This document shows positions 1-4,467 of a stretch of 6,263 nucleotides of DNA, in pieces. The translations under genes and the position numbers were made by a program. Below the pieces are notes generated by a model. The model ran no database searches. It worked only from the letters and a program-made list of their open reading frames with translations, and was not told where the DNA came from. The stretch is from Betaproteobacteria bacterium (lineage in GTDB: Bacteria; Pseudomonadota; Gammaproteobacteria; Burkholderiales; Burkholderiaceae_C): positions 1-6,263 of the forward strand of contig JANXLW010000159.1 of assembly GCA_025354965.1 (NCBI GenBank), read 5' to 3'. Position 1 is the first letter of the stretch, and every line of letters begins with the position of its first letter.

Positions 1-307
1 CCTTCATGCCCGAGCCGCACATTTTGGAGAGCGTGACTGCGCCCGCGCTAATGGGCAAACCGCCTTTGAACGCCGCTTGGCGCGCGGGCGCCTGGCCCTG
101 GCCCGCCATCAGGCAATTGCCAAACAGGACTTCTGTGACAAGCGCGGGCGAAACACCGGCGCGTTCAACGGCTGCCTGAATGGCGGCCCCGCCCAGGTCA
201 TGCGCGGCCAGCGATGAAAAATCGCCCTGGAAGCCGCCCATGGGCGTGCGCGCTGCGCCCACGATCACCACAGGGTCATTCACTGAGGCATTGGAATCAA
301 TAGGCAT
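1..307 (-). CDS. Acetyl-CoA acetyltransferase (thiolase), N-terminal part, cut by the window edge
   Basis: Thiolase-superfamily enzyme that would condense two acetyl-CoA to acetoacetyl-CoA or cleave the latter, in the cytoplasm. Only the first 102 codons are present. Visible family features are the opening strand VVIVGAARTPMGGFQGDFSS (residues 13-32), the stretch GNCLMAGQGQAPARQAA (63-79), and the nucleophile motif SKMCGSGMK, with Cys97 as the expected acyl-accepting cysteine. The ATG start has a clear ribosome binding site (GGAGA at 314-318, 6 nt away). The start lies inside the end of aceK, overlapping by 11 bp, so the two are probably co-transcribed and perhaps translationally coupled. An AtoB/PhaA-type biosynthetic thiolase is more likely than a 3-ketoacyl-CoA (FadA) type, but the N-terminus alone does not settle the substrate. 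In Burkholderiales a thiolase at this position often belongs to leucine or acetoacetate catabolism (family knowledge). Confidence 0.94.
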   Translation of the reverse strand, partial: MPIDSNASVNDPVVIVGAARTPMGGFQGDFSSLAAHDLGGAAIQAAVERAGVSPALVTEVLFGNCLMAGQGQAPARQAAFKGGLPISAGAVTLSKMCGSGMK

Positions 308-2174
308 GGTTAATCTCCGTCAAGTTTGAAAAACTTCTCTCGCGCTCATAGGGAAAAACGTCCAGCAACTGCCCGGCCAGAATTCGCTCCTTGTGGCTTT
401 GCCAGAAGGACGCATCCAGCAGATTTGCATGGTGCAGCATAAAGGCTTTACGCACGGCAGGGTTTCCCAGCAAAAACGGTCCAAATGTTTCGGGAAACAC
501 GTCTTTTGGGCCTACTTTGTACCAGACCTCGCCGCTCAGCTCTTCTTCTTCGGTACGCGGGCACGGCACTACCCGAAAGTTGCAGTCGGTGATGTATTCA
601 ATCTCATCGTAGTCATAAAACACCACCTTGCCGTGGCGGGTGACGCCAAAGTTTTTCCACAACATGTCGCCCGGAAAGATATTGGCGGCCATCAAGTCTT
701 TGATCGCGTTCCCGTATTCGACCACCCCGCGCTCAATTTGCTCACGGCCCCGCAACGCTAGGGGTCCTGTGGCTGCCGGGTCAGCGCCGCCAGCATCAAA
801 AGCCTCTTGCAGATAAATGTTGAGCGGGATCATTCGCCGCTCGATGTAAAGATGCTTGATGATGACCTCCACTTGTCCATCTTCGTCACGGTCGCTGATC
901 TCCAACTGGCTGGGCGCGAATTTTTGGAGTTCTTCGATCAGTTCATCTTCAAATCGGAAACACGGAAAAGCGACCTCGCTGTATTCCAGGGTATCGGCCA
1001 TCCGGCCCACCCGGTCATGCTGTTTGACCAGCAGGTATTTGCCTTTGATCTGCTCGCGGGTGGTGTCTTTTTGAAGGGGATAAAAATCTTTGATCACCTT
1101 GAACACATACGGAAAAGACGGCAGGTCGAACACCAACATGACCATGCCTTTGATGCCCGGCGCGATGCGAAACTTGTCGCTGGAATGGCGCAGGTGGTGC
1201 AAAAAGTCACGGTAAAACAGGGTCTTGCCCTGCTTTTGCAGGCCCAAGGCGCTGTAAATTTCATTGCGCGGCTTGCGCGGCATCATGCTGCGCAGAAACT
1301 GCACATAAGCGGACGGGATTTCCATGTCCACCATGAAGTAAGCACGCGCAAAGCTGAACAGCATCAGCAAATCGTCCTCCCCGATCAGCGCCGCGTCAAT
1401 CACCAGTTTAGGTTGACTGTCGCTGGCACCAGGCAGGCTTTTCCGGTGCAAAATCGGCAAGGCAAAAGCAAATTCACTGAAGCCATTGATCAGTTTGCCG
1501 ACGATATAAGCACCCTTGTTGCGAAAGAACAAACTGGTTAACACCTGTATCTGAAAGTTGGCACGCAATTTCACATCTGTGACAACAACGCCAATGGCAT
1601 CGACCACAAAACCGGTGTCGCGCTCCACGTTTTCAAACTCAAGGCGCAAGCCAAAATCTTGAATGATTTGCGCCAGCACATTTGCCAGAGTGTCAAGCCT
1701 GGGGTAATAAGCACGATAGGTCGGGCGTACTTCGGATTCGCCATTTTCAATGTACTCAGTGCTGACCGCGGGGCGGACAAAAATGAAATCGTTGTGAAAG
1801 TGGGTGCGATGCAATATTTTGGTAGTGACCGAGTTGAAAAACGTCTCTGCCAATTCAGGCTGATGGTGGTTGACCAATAGCCCGATGTAATGCAGCTTGA
1901 CCTGTTGCCAGATGTCCATGGCCTGGTCCCCCGCCTTGAACTCGCGCTCGAGTCGGGTCGAACACTCTTTAACCCGCAGGTCGTAAAACTCAATCCGTTC
2001 ACGCTGGGCGCGCTGTTGCCCGTGCCAGTCTGCGGTTTCAAAACGATGCTTGGCTCGGGATGATTCGGTGCGAAACAAACGATAGTGGCGGTTAAATCCA
2101 TCCATCATGGCCTTGGCAATGTCATAGGCCAACGGTGAGTCAAGGCGCTGCGGAAACATATTGCCATTGTTCAT
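297..2174 (-). CDS. aceK: Isocitrate dehydrogenase kinase/phosphatase AceK
   Basis: Bifunctional cytoplasmic enzyme that phosphorylates isocitrate dehydrogenase to inactivate it and dephosphorylates it to restore activity, so steering isocitrate between the TCA cycle and the glyoxylate shunt. The 625-residue product is full length, longer than the roughly 575 residues of E. coli AceK. Residues 1 to about 320 match the AceK regulatory domain. The kinase-like domain follows, with the nucleotide loop APGIKGMVM (338-346), a lysine at 359 (VFKVIKD), the catalytic segment FPGDMLWKNFG (500-510, Asp503 and Asn508), and the metal-binding DYDE (521-524). These correspond to E. coli Lys336, Asp457, Asn462 and Asp475 as I recall them. 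Residues about 461-477 (Gly/Ala/Pro-rich) look like an insertion relative to E. coli. No good ribosome binding site precedes the ATG at 2174. A second ATG at codon 6 (2159) is also possible. The gene lies 29 bp after the carbonic anhydrase stop and overlaps the thiolase start by 11 bp, indicating one operon. Confidence 0.97.
   Translation of the reverse strand: MNNGNMFPQRLDSPLAYDIAKAMMDGFNRHYRLFRTESSRAKHRFETADWHGQQRAQRERIEFYDLRVKECSTRLEREFKAGDQAMDIWQQVKLHYIGLLVNHHQPELAETFFNSVTTKILHRTHFHNDFIFVRPAVSTEYIENGESEVRPTYRAYYPRLDTLANVLAQIIQDFGLRLEFENVERDTGFVVDAIGVVVTDVKLRANFQIQVLTSLFFRNKGAYIVGKLINGFSEFAFALPILHRKSLPGASDSQPKLVIDAALIGEDDLLMLFSFARAYFMVDMEIPSAYVQFLRSMMPRKPRNEIYSALGLQKQGKTLFYRDFLHHLRHSSDKFRIAPGIKGMVMLVFDLPSFPYVFKVIKDFYPLQKDTTREQIKGKYLLVKQHDRVGRMADTLEYSEVAFPCFRFEDELIEELQKFAPSQLEISDRDEDGQVEVIIKHLYIERRMIPLNIYLQEAFDAGGADPAATGPLALRGREQIERGVVEYGNAIKDLMAANIFPGDMLWKNFGVTRHGKVVFYDYDEIEYITDCNFRVVPCPRTEEEELSGEVWYKVGPKDVFPETFGPFLLGNPAVRKAFMLHHANLLDASFWQSHKERILAGQLLDVFPYERERSFSNLTEINHAY
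314..318 (-). promoter_or_regulatory. Ribosome binding site of the thiolase gene
   Basis: GGAGA on the minus strand, 6 nt before the ATG at 307-305. It lies within the last codons of aceK, so the thiolase start is served by its own strong site although the genes overlap. It supports this start. Confidence 0.7.
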
Positions 2175-2203
2175 ATAGCTAAAAATGAAGGCTTGACAGC
2201 AAC

Positions 2204-2863
2204 TTATTGCCTTTTTCTATCGAAAATCGCCTTCAGAGCCTGCTGGCGCGCGGCTTCCAGCTGCCCGGGCGCTGAAACCGACATGCTCAGGTCATGCAGC
2301 AGGCCGTCGTGCACGCCATAGACCCAGCCATGCACCATGACCGGGTGGCTGCGCTGCCATGCGTCCTGCAGCACGGTGGTCTGGCAGACGTTAACCACCT
2401 GCTCGACCACATTGAGCTCGCACAGCATGTTCAGGCGGTGCGCCTCGGACGCAGCCTCCAGCAGGGCGCGGTGCTGATCGTGCACGTCCTGGATGTGGCG
2501 GATCCAGTTGTCAGCCAGGCCCACGCGGGTATTGGTATAGGCGGCCTGCACACCGCCGCAGCCGTAATGCCCGCACACGATCACGTGGGCCACGCCCAGC
2601 ATGTCCACCGCGTACTGGATGGTGGACAGCGCATTGAGGTCGCTATGCACCACCACGTTGGCCACATTGCGATGCACAAACACCTCGCCAGGCTCCAGCC
2701 CTGTGATCTGGTTGGCCGGCACGCGGCTGTCGGAGCAGCCAATCCACATATAGCGCGGGTTCTGCTGTTGCGACAGGCTGGTGAAAAAGCCGGGGCGCTG
2801 CGCCACCATGGCGCTGGCCCAGTCGCGGTTGTTGTCGATGAGGTGTTGGAGCGGATTGGTCAT
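2204..2863 (-). CDS. can: Beta-class carbonic anhydrase (Can type)
   Basis: Zinc enzyme of the cytoplasm interconverting CO2 and bicarbonate. With the ATG at 2863 the product is 219 residues, matching the roughly 220 of E. coli Can. Zinc ligands and active-site residues are visible: CSDSR (Cys43, Asp45, Arg47) and HYGCGG (His99, Cys102). GLEPGE and HRNVANVV (64-71) are further family motifs. Trp40, Arg65 and Tyr182 match the residues that form the allosteric bicarbonate pocket in the H. influenzae and E. coli type II enzymes (family knowledge), so bicarbonate-sensitive, pH-switched activity is expected. An in-frame GTG at 2902 would add a 13-residue Arg/Gln-rich extension (VANQEATRSRRQT) not typical of the family. 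Neither start has a clear ribosome binding site, and family length favours 2863. The gene lies 42 bp after the membrane-protein gene and 29 bp before aceK. It may provide bicarbonate to biotin carboxylases of a neighbouring catabolic cluster (inference). Confidence 0.96.
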   Translation of the reverse strand: MTNPLQHLIDNNRDWASAMVAQRPGFFTSLSQQQNPRYMWIGCSDSRVPANQITGLEPGEVFVHRNVANVVVHSDLNALSTIQYAVDMLGVAHVIVCGHYGCGGVQAAYTNTRVGLADNWIRHIQDVHDQHRALLEAASEAHRLNMLCELNVVEQVVNVCQTTVLQDAWQRSHPVMVHGWVYGVHDGLLHDLSMSVSAPGQLEAARQQALKAIFDRKRQ

Positions 2864-2905
2864 TGTCTGGCGACGAGAGCGCGTGGCTTCTTGGTTTGCC
2901 ACATA

Positions 2906-3847
2906 TCACGCGGGCAAGGGAGGCACGCCCTCGGCCAGAGTCGGCAGCGGTGGCGGATCTGAACTGTTAAAACGCTTGATCTCCACAGGGTCCCAAAACA
3001 GGCACCACAAATTCGTCTGCGTCCAAACGCGCTCTGGCGGAACGTGCTGGTAGAGCGCATGGTGCCTATGGCATGCCAGTTGATAGCGCCAAAGGGGCGT
3101 GGTGACTGACTCGCCCATTAAATTTAAGGGCTCTGGCCAAGGTTGGCGTAGGAGAAACCCAAAAGCATCGCGGCGCGTTGCATCTTCTTCAGACTGCAAA
3201 GCCTGAAGGTACAGACCGATGAGCTGCGCCGAACTAGCCGCGGGCTTGCCCATGCTGTCTAACCACCGTATCACCGCTGATTGAGCAGCAATCCACCCGG
3301 TTTGCAGATCTTGGAGCGACAAAAGTTTGTCTTGAAGGTGGTACACGTCCTCGACCGTCTTCTTAGCCTCTGCTCCAATTTCGCGGACAGCATCAATCTT
3401 GTCGTAAAACCAAGGAACACCCAATGCGAGCACCAAGGTCATCACTGCAACTGCGGCACTTAGCGCTGAAATAACGTCTGCAACAGCCGGCTTGGGCTCC
3501 TCTGCTGCCGGTGGCTTGGGCGCTACGGCCTCACCATATGAACCGGGCCTCTCCGAAGTTTCCGGTTTGCCGTTCTTTAACCCAGACGCGGGCTGCGCAG
3601 CAGGCGTGATATGTGTTGGCGCGTCAGCCCTCTTGTCGATTAAAGCCGCTTGCGTTGCCCCTGTAGGCACGGACGGGTTGGTTGACGGCATCACCGTCGC
3701 CGAGGCCAACCTCCACACCAAGGCCATCGTGACGAGAAACAGGGCCAACGCCATAATCCACCCCAGGGCACGAACAAACTGCAAAAACCTGTCGGGTGGC
3801 GGCGTCGTTTGGGATGAACCTCGCTTGCCGGACGGTATGAGGTTCAT
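2906..3847 (-). CDS. Two-pass membrane protein with proline-rich loop, coiled coil and unrecognised C-terminal domain
   Basis: I do not recognise the family of this 313-residue protein. Visible parts are a charged, proline-containing N-terminus (1-24) and a hydrophobic segment at about 27-48 (ALGWIMALALFLVTMALVW). A Pro/Ala/Lys-rich, low-complexity linker follows (about 53-122), then a second hydrophobic segment at about 124-147. A predicted coiled-coil or long helix rich in Glu, Lys, Leu and Gln covers about 150-185. The rest is a soluble region with a Cys/His cluster (Cys259, His260, His262, His263, His268, Cys282) and several tryptophans (253, 275, 281, 285). With both ends cytoplasmic, the linker would be periplasmic and the coiled coil and C-terminus would face the cytoplasm. 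The ATG has a strong ribosome binding site and overlaps the receiver-gene stop by 4 bp, so the gene is translated with the signalling genes. It is plausibly their output or sensory partner (inference). Transport is unlikely with only two membrane segments. Confidence 0.83.
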   Translation of the reverse strand: MNLIPSGKRGSSQTTPPPDRFLQFVRALGWIMALALFLVTMALVWRLASATVMPSTNPSVPTGATQAALIDKRADAPTHITPAAQPASGLKNGKPETSERPGSYGEAVAPKPPAAEEPKPAVADVISALSAAVAVMTLVLALGVPWFYDKIDAVREIGAEAKKTVEDVYHLQDKLLSLQDLQTGWIAAQSAVIRWLDSMGKPAASSAQLIGLYLQALQSEEDATRRDAFGFLLRQPWPEPLNLMGESVTTPLWRYQLACHRHHALYQHVPPERVWTQTNLWCLFWDPVEIKRFNSSDPPPLPTLAEGVPPLPA

Positions 3848-4380
3848 GTGGCACCTCCCGCTTTCGCAGTAGAAATCGCGGCAAGTTCTTGTGTAATCAG
3901 CGCGATTCTTTCGGTCAGATGCTCTTTTAAGGTTTGATCCGGCTCCACAATACTTGTACCGAAAATCAGCTTCTTCGTGATAGCGGAGAAAGTCCTCTGG
4001 TCGTCTCTGACACCCTCATCAACTTCCGCCTTCCATTCACTTTGAATATCAAAGCTGGTTAATAGCGTCGTTCGGCGGAGACGGTATGACCGAAGCCACA
4101 GGGGTTGAGTGTCGCGGTAGTATGCATTTTGCATCAGCGCCAGGATCTGTGCCCCTGCAAGCTGCGCGTGCTGAAGCACATCAAAACCAAGCGAGTCAAA
4201 CCTCGGCTCTTTTTTGAAATGCTTAATCATCACGTCTAGCCAAATCCAGTCGATGTACCGCTCGTCTTCAAGGGTGCATTGGGATCGCTGCTTAAGCTGC
4301 TCCGCGAACTGCTCAATTCGCGTCACTTTGATGAACTGAATGGTGGCGTGAGTTTGATGCACGTAGTTTTCCAGCCGCAC
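3844..4380 (-). CDS. Receiver-like (response regulator) protein, open part after an in-frame amber codon
   Basis: The open stretch starts with GTG at 4380 and encodes 178 residues. It looks like most of an atypical stand-alone receiver domain. A second strand and helix (ATIQFIKVTRIEQFAEQL, 12-29) are followed by a third strand ending in a likely phosphoacceptor aspartate (YIDWIWLDVMI, Asp49). A helix with Gly65 comes next, then a strand ending in Thr108/Ser109 (TTLLTSF), and a late strand with Lys136/Lys137 that could supply the conserved lysine. The first strand with its acidic pair is absent here but is encoded just upstream in the same frame beyond TAG 4384-4386, so this GTG is probably not the native start. 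No ribosome binding site precedes it; a second in-frame GTG at 4362 is preceded by GGAAAA. No DNA-binding or enzymatic output domain follows. The stop overlaps the start of the membrane-protein gene (ATGA). Remote homology is judged by motif order only. A truncated product lacking the acidic pair would not be expected to be phosphorylated normally. Confidence 0.66.
   Translation of the reverse strand: MRLENYVHQTHATIQFIKVTRIEQFAEQLKQRSQCTLEDERYIDWIWLDVMIKHFKKEPRFDSLGFDVLQHAQLAGAQILALMQNAYYRDTQPLWLRSYRLRRTTLLTSFDIQSEWKAEVDEGVRDDQRTFSAITKKLIFGTSIVEPDQTLKEHLTERIALITQELAAISTAKAGGAT
3852..3859 (-). promoter_or_regulatory. Strong ribosome binding site of the membrane-protein gene
   Basis: GGGAGGTG on the minus strand, with its GGAGG core 6 nt from the ATG at 3847. 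It lies within the last codons of the receiver gene. It is the best ribosome binding site in the cassette, and fixes both the start and the ATGA overlap. Confidence 0.8.
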
Positions 4381-4383
4381 AAA

Positions 4384-4464
4384 CTAGTTGCTTTGCTGCT
4401 CCAACATGTCATCGAGCCATAGAATATTAATGCGTCTTAGCGGTGCAGTCATGAGGGCTTCCAT
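4384..4464 (-). pseudogene. Displaced 5' end of the receiver gene, ended by TAG
   Basis: Translating the minus strand from ATG 4464 gives 26 codons ending in TAG. They contain RRINILWLDDMLEQQ, which reads as the first beta strand and the Mg-binding acidic pair (Asp18, Asp19) of a receiver domain. The frame is the same as that of the 178-codon stretch after the stop, so the two join without any shift into a 206-codon gene interrupted only at codon 27. ATG 4464 is 3 nt after the kinase stop. A second ATG at 4452 has GGAAG about 7 nt upstream and may be the real start. This segment is too short to be a gene alone and is best seen as the broken front of its neighbour. Either the stop is real and the gene is a recent nonsense mutant, or it is a sequencing error. 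Confidence 0.72.
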
Positions 4465-4467
4465 TGG

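Noticed and set aside
807..1541. Plus-strand open frame of 244 codons opposite aceK
   Set aside because: It is antisense to a clearly conserved aceK, its translation shows no recognisable domain, and it is explained by the codon use of the real gene.
2175..2203. AT-rich spacer between can and aceK as a promoter or dispersed repeat
   Set aside because: At 29 bp it is too short to hold a convincing -35/-10 pair, and I see no second copy in the window.
2883..2902. Inverted repeat GTGGC/GCCAC that could be a terminator before can
   Set aside because: The stem is only 5 bp with a 10-nt loop and no T-run follows in the minus-strand direction.
2294..2962. Plus-strand open frame of 222 codons opposite can
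   Set aside because: It is rich in His, Val and Ala as expected for the complement of a G+C-rich gene, and lies over a carbonic anhydrase with all active-site residues.
4384..4386. TAG as a pyrrolysine or other recoded sense codon
   Set aside because: Nothing in the window supports recoding: no tRNA or synthetase gene and no other internal TAG. Mutation or sequencing error is simpler.
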